A DNA stretch of 64,000 bases from Trogon surrucura (lineage: Eukaryota > Chordata > Aves > Trogoniformes > Trogonidae). Below the pieces are notes generated by a model. The model did not search any database and had not been told where the DNA came from. It was given only the letters and a program-made list of their open reading frames with translations. Below are positions 50,429-59,427 of the stretch, piece by piece. Each line of letters starts with the position of its first letter. The stretch's first letter is position 1. Location: positions 171,334,412 to 171,398,411 of the forward strand of contig CM036617.1 of NCBI GenBank assembly GCA_020746105.1, given 5' to 3'. The position numbers were made by a program, and so were the translations under genes.

Positions 50429-51379
50429 GCCAGGGATTGGAAGGGACCTCGAAAGATCATCAAGTCCAATCCCCCTGCCAGAGCAGGAATGCCTAGACTA
50501 TGCCCCACAGGAACGTGTCCAGGCAGGTCTTGAATGTCTCCAGAGAAGGAGACTCCACAGCCTCTCTGGGCAGCCTGTTCCAGTGTTCCGTCACCCTCAC
50601 TGAGAAGAAGTTTTTTCTCGCGTTTAAGCGGAACCTCTTATGTTCCAGTTTCAGCCCATTACCCCTTGTCCTATCAGTGGTTGTCACCGAGAAGAGCCTG
50701 GCTCCATCCTCGTGACACTCACCCTTGATATATTTGTAAACATTAATGAGGTCACCCCTCAGTCTCCTCTTCTCCAAACTAAAGAGCCCCAGCTCCCTCA
50801 GTCTTTTCTCATAAGGGAGATGCTCCACTCCCTTAATCATCCTAGTTGCCCTGTGCTGGACTCTCTCCAGCAGTTCCCTGTCTTTCTTGAGCTGAGGGGC
50901 CCAGAACTGGACACAATATTCCAGATGGGGTCTCACCAGGGCAGAGTAGAGGGGAAGGAGAACCTCTCTCGACCTACTAACCACCCCACTTCTAATACAC
51001 CCCAGGATGCCATTGGCCTTCCTGGCCACAAGGGCACAGTGCTGGCTCATGGTCATCCTGCTGTCCACCAAGACTCCCAGGTCCCTTTCCCCGGTGCTGC
51101 TCTCTAATAAGTCATTCCCCAACTTATACTGGAACCTGGGGTTGTTCCTACCCAGATGCAAGACTCTACACTTACCCTTGTTATATTTCATTAAATTTTT
51201 CCCCGCCCAACCCTCCAGCCTTTCCAGGTCTCGCTGGATGGCAGCACAGCCTTCTGGTGTGTCAGCCACTCCTCCCAGCTTGGTGTCATCAGCAAACTTG
51301 CTGATAGTATTCTCTAGTCCCTCATCCAAGTCATCGATGAATATATTCAATAATACTGGTCCCAGTACCGACCCTTGAG
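50397..51379 (-). mobile_element. 5'-truncated CR1 LINE with open reverse-transcriptase C-terminus
   Basis: Minus-oriented CR1. Its 3' end on the plus strand is four CACAGAAT octamers followed by GGGATTGGAAGGGACCTC. The 5' end is truncated within the reverse-transcriptase domain. The open frame at 50,493-51,383 starts at PQGSVLGP, includes the catalytic FADDTKLGG (the YxDD-type box) and continues through the thumb region to the stop (phrases such as DRTRGNG and [10 protein letters not shown]). It has no internal stop over 290 codons, so it is young compared with the other CR1 copies here. It lacks the endonuclease and the front half of the polymerase and therefore cannot move by itself. A 7-bp direct repeat flanks it. 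Confidence 0.95.
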
Positions 51380-51383
51380 GCAA
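50493..51383 (-). pseudogene. CR1 ORF2 fragment (reverse-transcriptase palm/thumb)
   Basis: About 296 codons representing only the C-terminal third of a CR1 ORF2 protein (usual full length around 900-1,000 residues). It contains the FADD catalytic pair but not the upstream fingers or the third catalytic aspartate motif. No promoter or start context is present, because the apparent start is an internal methionine at the truncation point. It is treated as a dead fragment of the mobile element. Confidence 0.9.
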
Positions 51384-51386
51384 AAT
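51380..51386. repeat. Candidate CR1 target-site duplication, right copy
   Basis: GCAAAAT, matching 50,390-50,396. Confidence 0.55.
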
Positions 51387-54144
51387 AAAGCATTACGTAC
51401 AGAAGAAAAATATTTTTAAGTGGATGGAAAAATCCACTGGGTTAAAGGAATACTACTGTCAAGTTAAATGTGTCCCTGCATTTGTGTGGTGCAAAAACAA
51501 GCTTTAATAAAACTGAAGAGTCTAATAGGAACTTTTCCATGAATTTAAAAATAACAGCAACGGAAACAATCCCATAAAATAAGTAAACCTCTCCCTTCAA
51601 TATTTGCAACTCAAGCATTACAGCATTAATTTAGGGCCTGGGAATGTGAAAGTAACTATAAATGATGAATTAAGTGCTTTGTTCTACAGGAGAGGCCAGG
51701 TTTTAAATTCCTTGTCTAGCCGTGGCTCCTGTAATTCCAGTACCACTGCTAGGATGCAGAATTTAGCCCACTTAAGGACCAATTTAAATGGAGAAATTAC
51801 CTAATATGATATTTACCCATCAGGTTTCCAGTGGCCCACAGTGGATAGACAAAACGGTACCTGACTTGTAAGGGTGGCTTCTTTGGCATCACACTTCATA
51901 CTTACTCCAGGCTGTTTTCTTAAGCATTAAAAAGACTCTAAATACGTTACTGATGGATGATACCCTGACATTGGTCTGAAAAATGAAAAACATGAAATGC
52001 AAAGTTCACCCAGAGAAGAAGATACCAGGGTTCTACAAGTGTGCCCGTTAGACCACTTTACCACCCAGACTGGTTGCCTTCCCAGAGCGCTGTGCAGGAT
52101 CCTGCTGGGTTAACTGGGGATGACTCCCCTGGGGACCAGTCCGTGTTAAGCCTTGGTCCATGGTTGGCTCAGGACAAGATAAGGTACTTGATAATGTCAC
52201 CAGGACCTGGCTTCTTCCTCTCAATCATGTTTTCAATGGTTTCTCCAGCTCCTCATCTTCAGCTTTTGTTCCTCCAAACTACTGCCAGGGATGCTGCTTT
52301 GACCCTCTTCCCCAGCACGGAGACCAACGCTCCTGCCCATCTCACTGGCAGAATTGATTCAGGGTCCTCGTCACACTCCCCACACTGTGCCATGTTCATA
52401 TGAATTTGCCAAATGTCCATACACCTTCTCTGGGATGGTTTTCAACCAAAAAAAAGAGAATATGCTGGCATTAAAGCATCACGAAATGGAAAAATAAATA
52501 AATACTAAGGTCTAAATTGATATACATTATTTGGGATTTGCTAATAGACTTACATGCTGTAAGCAGCCATAATAGAATATGACTAGCTAAGATCTAAGCG
52601 AGGTATGACAGGATCACAATTTACTGAGGGTCAGAAATGTAAAAAGAAGATTGAAACCAAAATACCACCAGATTGCTTTGGGACCTGCAGGAGCTGATCC
52701 TGCCAGGATATATTTTCTGTTTCCATGCCTCTGAAAATCAAAGCAGGCAGGATTTCCTTAAAATCTCTTTGTCTTTCCTAATTCCCCAAAAATCTTCCAA
52801 AACCTGGGGATAGGAAGAATTAAAGGGGGAAAAAAAGGCAGTAAAGTTCATTCTTGCCCCAATAAAGACTTCTGACAAGGCTGTTAAGATGTTACAGCAT
52901 ACTGGGCAGATCTTGTAGGACGGGAATTTACTTGGCAATGACTCTGTAGATGAAACAGTCTACTGTAACTTGTTCATAGACCTAGAAATCCTGCATCCAA
53001 ATTTTGTTCCTCTTTTACTGTACAGCAAACTGCTCAGGGAGAATTAAAACATATTCTGCCTCTAATCATCAGGCCTCAGAGAGCAGCTGGACTCTTCCAT
53101 CACCTTTGGACACAAACCCTGTGGATTGATCCCCACTTACCTGGTCAGGAAAAACCTGGTTTCTTCCAGCAGGAGGAAAATCTCCTTGACATGAAGGAAG
53201 GAAGAGAAAAGTCCAATATTTACTGTTCTTCTGGATAAAATCTAATCATAACTGGTGGTACAAGCACAGCTGCCAAAGAATTGGGGACAGAAGTGTCGAA
53301 GCCACCCCTGTCAGATGCAGAAAAGCTGGCAGAAAGCAAACGACTCTGGTGGGTGTCAAAAACTGGAAGGAGAGCAGTGGGGAGTTCATCATGACCAGAA
53401 AGGATCTGCAAGTTTCAGCACCCTGTTGGGCATGCAGTGGTCTCAGAGAGGTGCCTATGGACACTTGACCTAAGAGTAAAACTTCTGTGAAACAAAGATA
53501 GCCTGGATCCAGAGCACAGTACAAAGACTCAGAAGGCATCAAGTCATCTCCCAGTTTATTAGCAGAGACAAACACTGACATCTTGCGAGTTGTCTCATTC
53601 TTTAGGCCCTTTCTCTCTCTGCTTGTGTGCTCCTGTCAACCTTCTGGTCACTTTTCTACTGTGTGGTTTCCCTGAGAACTCCCCACCTGTGCTATGATCT
53701 GGGATGGCGCATACACAGGGTGTCTGTCTCCTTGCAGAAACCTACACCCGTTAGATGATAACGGCAGAAACCCTCACAGGCACACTAGGTTCCTGTTACT
53801 TCCACTCAAGGCCAGTTTCAAAGGCAGACTAAGGTGGCAGCTATCTATCCTTGCAAGAAACTGTATGTGCGAAAACTTTTATAAATGTGAAATTAGCCAC
53901 CTGTAATAACTGTTGTAAAATTGTTAAGTTAGTAACAGTGATTATTCTCATTTCTTGCTGGGATATCAGGGAAGTAGCATGGAACAGCAGTAAAAAAGGC
54001 TCCTACCTAGTCCAGAAAATAGGTTAAACCAAGTGTTGGTCTCGCAATGAAACCAGAAACGTTGCTGAACTCACTGCAGGGCCTCCTGCATGCAAGGTAA
54101 GCGTCACTCTGTATCCCCACTGGAATAATACAAAAGCGAACAGG
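51387..54144. other. Intergenic DNA downstream of CRADD
   Basis: No gene recognised. This is the sequence between the CR1 insertion and the inferred CRADD 3' end. Open frames are short and unrecognised. Confidence 0.55.
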
Positions 54145-54366
54145 AAAGAGTAATCAATTTTTTATTGCCTGACAAAAATTAATCTGGCATGAGAAGAATT
54201 ACAAGTTGCAAGATGCCACAGAGAACTGGAATGTTTAAGCTTAATAGAACCACAGTTCCTGACACCTTTTTTTTTCCAGTTTGAGCTGTCAGATCTTCAA
54301 TATGCATTTCGGTGATTTCATTCAATTCAATGAAGTACGTGAAAGCTCCTAATCAATAGCAAGGCT
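54145..54366 (-). other. Inferred CRADD 3' untranslated region
   Basis: Extends from the stop codon to just past the first good polyadenylation signal. The left limit is inferred from the signal position, not from transcript data. Confidence 0.55.
54161..54166 (-). terminator. CRADD polyadenylation signal
   Basis: AATAAA on the minus strand, about 200 bp downstream of the CRADD stop. The following minus-strand sequence contains a T/GT-rich stretch (TGTTCGCTTTTGT) within 30 bp, as expected after a cleavage site. This predicts a short 3' untranslated region from 54,366 to roughly 54,145. Alternative sites farther left cannot be excluded. Confidence 0.7.
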
Positions 54367-54662
54367 TCACTCAAGCATGTACTGTATCACAGAAGGATCC
54401 ACTTCTTCTGCCGCCAGACTGGCTTGCAGACTCTGGATTGTTGCTTTTTTCCCCAAACGTTGTCTCCAGAGGACAAATGCAGCTACGATCTGCGACTGCA
54501 GGTTGTGAGGGTGATTGACTTTACATCGATAGATGTCAGTATGGGACAAACCCAAACACAGAACTATATGCTCCCATTCCGGTCCCAGTCTCCTCGCAAG
54601 CTTGTTCAGCTGCTGATCTGTTGGTGAAGTCTTCAAAATACACGGTGCAATTTCACTTACAC
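54367..54662 (-). CDS. CRADD: CRADD (RAIDD) terminal exon, death domain
   Basis: CRADD is a cytosolic adaptor with an N-terminal CARD, which binds caspase-2, and a C-terminal death domain, which binds PIDD1 in the PIDDosome. This exon encodes the last 98 residues (the first codon is split) and ends MLE at a TGA at 54,367-54,369. The match to mammalian CRADD is clear: RLGPEWE, LGLS-TDIYRCK-NHPHN, WRQR-GK-AT, EVDPS. Residues equivalent to human Gly128, Phe164 and Arg170, which are altered in the human CRADD brain-malformation syndrome, are conserved. The segment before the SP motif is three residues longer than in human. The exon follows a good acceptor (pyrimidine tract then ACAG at 54,663), and the junction falls after the first base of a codon. 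The open frame upstream to 54,753 is intronic. The CARD exon is not in the window, so this CDS is partial at its 5' side. Confidence 0.96.
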
Positions 54663-54690
54663 CTGTAAAAAGAAGAAAAAGAAAATGCAT
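54663..54690 (-). promoter_or_regulatory. CRADD terminal-exon splice acceptor
   Basis: The minus strand shows a long pyrimidine tract (TTTTCTTTTTCTTCTTTTT) ending in ACAG immediately before the conserved death-domain sequence. Confidence 0.9.
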
Positions 54691-54875
54691 ACACATCACT
54701 AGGCAATGCTGTAAACATTCAAGTAAGACCTTGACAAAGGAGGGAATAAGCAAAGCTGAGGTGAAATAATTAATCAGTTAAACAAACAGAATACACAACT
54801 CATCTAGAAAAATTAATTACATAATCAATCAGAAGATTAGTTAGGGGAAAACTAATGCTTGGTGGACCATACTAG

Positions 54876-54880
54876 GGAGC
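54876..54880. repeat. Solo-LTR target-site duplication, left copy
   Basis: GGAGC, identical to the pentamer after the LTR. Five-base duplications are typical of ERVL-class (class III) elements. Confidence 0.85.
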
Positions 54881-54975
54881 TGTACTGGCTTTGCATGGCC
54901 AGGTTTTGGTAGTGGGGGGCTTATGGGGTGACTTTCGCAAGATTCTGCCAGAAGATTCTCCTAGGTCCCACAGAG

Positions 54976-54980
54976 CCAAT
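54976..54980 (+). promoter_or_regulatory. CCAAT box of the intronic solo LTR
   Basis: CCAAT in U3, about 80 bp upstream of the TATA-like element. Confidence 0.5.
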
Positions 54981-55060
54981 GCCAGTCGGCTCCAAAGACG
55001 GACCCACCACTGGCCAAAGCTGAGCCTATCAGTGATAGTGGGAACGCCTCAGTGATAACA

Positions 55061-55069
55061 TATTTAAGA
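55061..55069 (+). promoter_or_regulatory. TATA-like element of the intronic solo LTR
   Basis: TATTTAAGA, in a context shared with the minus-strand solo LTR at 23.2 kb. It would direct transcription rightwards, antisense to CRADD. Confidence 0.65.
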
Positions 55070-55192
55070 AGTGGGGAAAAAAAATATTCACTCTGCAATT
55101 GCAGGCAGCGAGAGGAGTGAGAATATGGGAGAGAAACAACTCTGCAGACACCATGGTCAGTGAAGAAGGTGTGGGGGAGGATGTGCTCCAGG

Positions 55193-55566
55193 CACCGGAG
55201 CAGAGATTCCCCTGAGTCTTGGTGAAGCCCACGGTGAGGCAGGCTGTGCCCCTGCAGCCCATGGAGATGACAGGGGTGTAGATGTCCACCTGCAGCCCAT
55301 GGAGGACCCCACGCTGGAGCAGATGGATGCCCGAAGGAGGCCATGACCCTGTGGAAAGTCCACGCTGGAACAGGCTCCCGGCAGGACCTGTGGATTCATG
55401 CAGAGAGGAGCCCATGCCGGAGCAGGTTTGCTGGCAAGACCTGTGACCCAGCAGGGGACTCACGCTGGAGCAGTCTGCTCCTGAAGGACTGCACCCCATG
55501 GAAAGTTCTCCTGCTCGAGCAGTTCATCAAGAACCGTTTCTTGTGGGAAGGACTCACGCTGGAGAA
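55193..55566 (+). repeat. ~50-bp degenerate periodic repeat inside the solo LTR
   Basis: Variants of CACGCTGGAGCAG start near 55,193, 55,310, 55,361, 55,413, 55,461, 55,510 and 55,554. After the first gap the spacing is 44-52 bp. The units also share flanking words such as GGACCTGTG and TGAAGGA. This looks like an old tandem array that diverged within the LTR R region. Confidence 0.75.
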
Positions 55567-55839
55567 AGTTGCTGAAGAACGGCCTCCTGTGAGAGGGACT
55601 CCTCACTGGAGAGGGGAAGAGTGAGGAGTCCTCCCCCAGAGGAAGAGTGAGTGCCAGAGACAACATCTGATGAACTGAGCACAACCCCCATTCCCCATCC
55701 CCCTGCACCGCTCAGATGGAGGAGGTGGAGTAGTTGGGAGTAAAGTTAAGCCCAAGAAGAATGGAGGAGTGGGGGGGGAGGTGCTTTTTTTCTTAAGATT
55801 TGGTTTTATTTCTCATTGTCTTTCTCTGATTTGATTTTT

Positions 55840-55845
55840 AATAAA
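55840..55845 (+). terminator. Polyadenylation signal of the intronic solo LTR
   Basis: AATAAA followed by T-rich and GT-containing sequence, about 180 bp before the LTR end. Confidence 0.7.
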
Positions 55846-56027
55846 TTCAATTAATTTCCCCAAGTCAAGTCTATTTTACCTGTGACGGTAATTGCAAGTT
55901 GTCTTCCTGTCCTTAACCCATGAGCCAGCCCTTCACTCTATGTTCTCTTCCCTGTTCATCTAAGAAGGGGGAGTGACAGAGCAGCTGTGGTGGGCACCTG
56001 GCTTCCAGACAGGGTCACACCATTACA

Positions 56028-56032
56028 GGAGC
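56028..56032. repeat. Solo-LTR target-site duplication, right copy
   Basis: GGAGC, matching 54,876-54,880. Confidence 0.85.
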
Positions 56033-57711
56033 CTTGAGGTTTTGGGTTTCAGTAATCAATATCAGCATTCTATTCCAAAGCCAAAACTTCCAGAAGCAGT
56101 TCTAGATTTTGGGGTAATGAACAAGAAAGGCTTTCAAGGAACACATTTCCAGCAGCCACCACCCTCTGAAATCCAATCTGCTTGCACCAGTATGATACAG
56201 TGACAAACGACAAACAGGAGACCAATAAGACGTTATTACTCCTGTTCTGTGACTCTCTTTATGCATTTCAGAAATAACTTTGATTCGTTAGTTACTAGGT
56301 ATTACTATATGTTTTCACTGAAGGCTGTTCATAGGAAATTCTTCTGTCTCCTAAGATGCTGCTTACTCTTTATGACCTGTCATATATGGCAAACTCATCT
56401 TGAGGAGATCAGCTTTGGGAGCTTTTCTTCTATTTTAAGGAACCCATAAACATGGTTCAGGTGAATCCAAACAAACAGGGCATCAACACTATTCCCCAGT
56501 ACATACTATGTTTCTTTATCTCTAAACGCAGTTGTAGTAACGCTCCTGAAACTGGGCATGCATGTCCTGCAGCCCCATTCATCTGGCATCCCTGAAGCTG
56601 TTCTCAGGAGAGTGCAAGGGAGTCCCATGTTCTCGAGATTTCTGCCCTATGTCCCTGAGTATTGCTGAAATATTCAACGTGCCCCAGACTGCACTCCGCA
56701 TCCAAGGAGATGTTTAACATCAGACTGGTTCCTGAGTCACGGAGGACAGGATCAATACAACTACCAAAACAGCTTTCACAGGAAGAATTAAGGCTGCTGT
56801 AATTATCAGCAGTAAAAAGCTCTTGCGAAACTGAACCAAGTATTTCTTACAAACACAAGTGATCTCTTTGCATATTCCCTATGGTAATCTGATCATGTGA
56901 AAAAAAACCCCACTGTTAATACAGTGTTAATAGCAGAGTGAGAATACATGCTGTATGGGATCCACCTCATCTAACCACAGATAGCCCCTCCCAAATTAAT
57001 TATACTAGGATTAATTACAGCTATGGAGAGGAATAGGCTTTTCTAGAACACAATCCATCTCACTGGAAAGAAGATGTCTAAAATAATCAGATTAATTACT
57101 CCTCTAAACATGCACATTTCTCTCCACTGGCTGTAAAAGGAGCGCTGAGTATAAGCTCAGACGTCGATGCTGATGCTGTAAACAGCCAGTGCTGGTGAAA
57201 TGATTTGCTGCCCGTAAACTCAAACCACATACCAGTTGTTTTAAAAAAGTACATTTGGAAAAGCATCATAAGATATCTGTATAGCATACTTGCTCTTTGA
57301 TACCCTTGGCGATCACAAACTGAAACGAAGGGTCCATGCAGCCTGCAACTGCTGCTCTACTTTTGTTGCTGAAGACACTGCGTCAAAACAGAGCAAAAAT
57401 ATCCCCAAGAAAATGCTAATTATAGCCTGTCGGTCTGAAGCAGCAGACTCCCTACAGAAGAGCTGCTTTGCGAAATCTAATTTATAGCTCCAATATCATG
57501 CTCAGTCTCCACTACAGCAGAACAGCAACACTGGAAAGTACCACTCCTTCATTTTATCAAAAGTAATTGTTTTCACATACAATACCCAGAGCCTGCAAAC
57601 GTTTGTACAGTTTAAGCCCAATCATACATAAGTACTATACAAAGCTGCTTTGAGTAAAGGGAAAATTGCTTTCTGAAGAGTACTGCGTCTCTTTGATCTT
57701 TCTGTCTCCAG

Positions 57712-57842
57712 ATTGCCAAAGGAACCGGGGGCAAGTGGCTGGTTCAGGACGGGGCAGAGGGTGCACAGCTCCTGAAGAAGGCTGAGCAATATTGGTGGGG
57801 CTGCCCTACTTCGTCACATCACACGTGGTACCAGCTCTGCAG
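57712..57842 (+). other. Exon-like segment antisense to CRADD
   Basis: A 131-bp segment preceded by a pyrimidine-rich acceptor (TTTCTGTCTCCAG) and followed by a consensus donor (AG|GTAAGT). Frame 1 is open throughout (43 codons, beginning IAKGTGGKW), but I recognise no domain. It is more GC-rich than the surrounding intron. It could be an exon of an antisense non-coding RNA, for instance one starting in the solo LTR 2.6 kb upstream on the same strand, or a chance pairing of splice-like signals. Confidence 0.3.
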
Positions 57843-59405
57843 GTAAGTCAGGACAAGGGAGTGCCTGTCAGGAATGCAAATATTTGAAAACAACTAAAAA
57901 TTAAAATAAATATAGCCACACAGTGCCGTCGCCAATACTAGTTTTTGCCATTAAACCCTCGTACTGTCTTATGGTCAGCCACTAAGCCTAAAGCAGTGTG
58001 CCCAAAGCAGTGCCACCTGCCAGCCTCGGCTCTCTGCTCTCATGCTGGAATTTTTATACTTCATGTTCACTTGTGGAATGACTTTATGATCCTGAAATGT
58101 AACCAAGCAGGGAGGCTTAACAATAATATATGTCAGCTTGTCTATTCAGCCTTTGATATCAGGCAGATTTTTTTACTACAACAAGTATCTTGCCTTTAGC
58201 CTGTTATCGGTCCTTTAATAAGAATAAGAATAAAACCCATCCAGGAAATCTTTTCATCTTACACTACCATCTGATTCTAATATGGTTGTGGAAAATTCTG
58301 GGACAGAAGCCAAATGTTAAATTTAATACAAAGGACTGTTATTTTAGTCCCATTTTATTTTCTGTGATAGCTCTTTTTCAGCTCTGATACAAAGTCACTG
58401 AGGAAAATTTGAGTCAAGTATTACATGACAGGCAAAATTATTTAGAGGTATAGAGAAATATTTAGTGAGATCTTTTAGTTATGACAAATCCAAAATCACA
58501 AAAGGATTTGGACATGTTCTAGGATTAATGACACTCTTAATTTAATAAACATAATGGCATTTCAGGTGAAAGGGAAATGAGATTTCTGTGCTCAGCACCC
58601 AAGCTATTTTGAACACTGCAAAAACATTACAGATGCCTTTTTTTCAGTTGTGTTTACTACAGACTCTCACTTATAATCTCCCTTCGTCAGGAACTGCCTG
58701 AGGGTGGTAATGAGATTAGACCAAAAGTTTCAATTGTGCAGGTCCTGCAGTCTCATTTGAAAGGCACATTTAGGATATTGAGACCTCAATTTTGCAAAAG
58801 ATGTGACGCTCTTCTTCCTCTGTGAGGATCCAACGCAGAGGTGGAGGTGCTTATGTTAGATACACGTCTCAGCTTATCAAAACAAGGACTGCACTTTTAG
58901 AAACAGGAACAAGCAGGGCACCACTGGAGGCTGTTGAGGATTTCCCCAGGGTTGGCGATTTGTGGTGCTGTCATCTCCAGTGAGCACACACCCTCAGAAA
59001 CATCGTGTCCAGCTGTGGACACGGTCTGTGCTGCAAAGCGCCAGGGCCATGCGCTGTGATTTAGAGGCTGAAGTCTCGCTGCTCAGGCTGAAGCCACCAA
59101 GTCCCTGAGGAATGGGGAGCCCACGGCTTTGTGCTGGGGAGCAAGCCAACCCTGGTGCAGAGCTGCTCCCCTCGAACTGCCGGCTAGCTCGCTGGCACAG
59201 GGCTTGGGACCATGAAAGTCCCTCTTCTCCCAGCCTGAGGTGGCCAGGACACACTCCACCGTGGGTTTGGAGCTGAAACCGACTCAGAGGAAGACCCACA
59301 GCTCCTTCTATTCAAAGCTGCAGCATGAGGCAATGAGCTTCTGTCCAGCTCTCACTGGTCAAGGAAGCTTATCCACCCTAAGCCCCTCTCCTAGCTGTCC
59401 TACTT

Positions 59406-59427
59406 AAAAAAAAAAAAAAAAAAAAAA
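59406..59427. repeat. A homopolymer (22 bp)
   Basis: An uninterrupted run of 22 As in the CRADD intron. I see no processed-transcript sequence upstream of it and no flanking duplication, so it is probably a simple homopolymer and not a retrocopy tail. Confidence 0.85.

Larger units (their letters stand above)
54881..56027 (+). mobile_element. Solo LTR of an avian endogenous retrovirus (ERVL-like)
   Basis: A 1,147-bp LTR, plus-oriented and therefore antisense to CRADD, inside its intron. It starts TGTACTGG and ends CATTACA, with a perfect GGAGC duplication on both sides, so the boundaries are firm. It has CCAAT at 54,976-54,980, TATTTAAGA at 55,061-55,069 and AATAAA at 55,840-55,845. This gives a short U3 (~180 bp), a very long R (~780 bp) and a U5 of ~185 bp. 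The U5 text (GTGACGGTAATT, GTGGGCACCTGGC) is typical of a widespread avian LTR family. The R region contains a ~50-bp periodic repeat around CACGCTGGAGCAG. No internal viral sequence remains, so it arose by LTR-LTR recombination. It could still supply an antisense promoter or a polyadenylation site. Confidence 0.93.

Noticed and set aside
54663-54753. N-terminal 30 residues of the open frame around the CRADD death domain
   Set aside because: They translate the pyrimidine tract and intron upstream of the acceptor. CRADD homology begins only after the splice site.
59406-59427. A22 run as the tail of a processed pseudogene
   Set aside because: No coding or transcript-like sequence precedes it on either strand and no target duplication was found.
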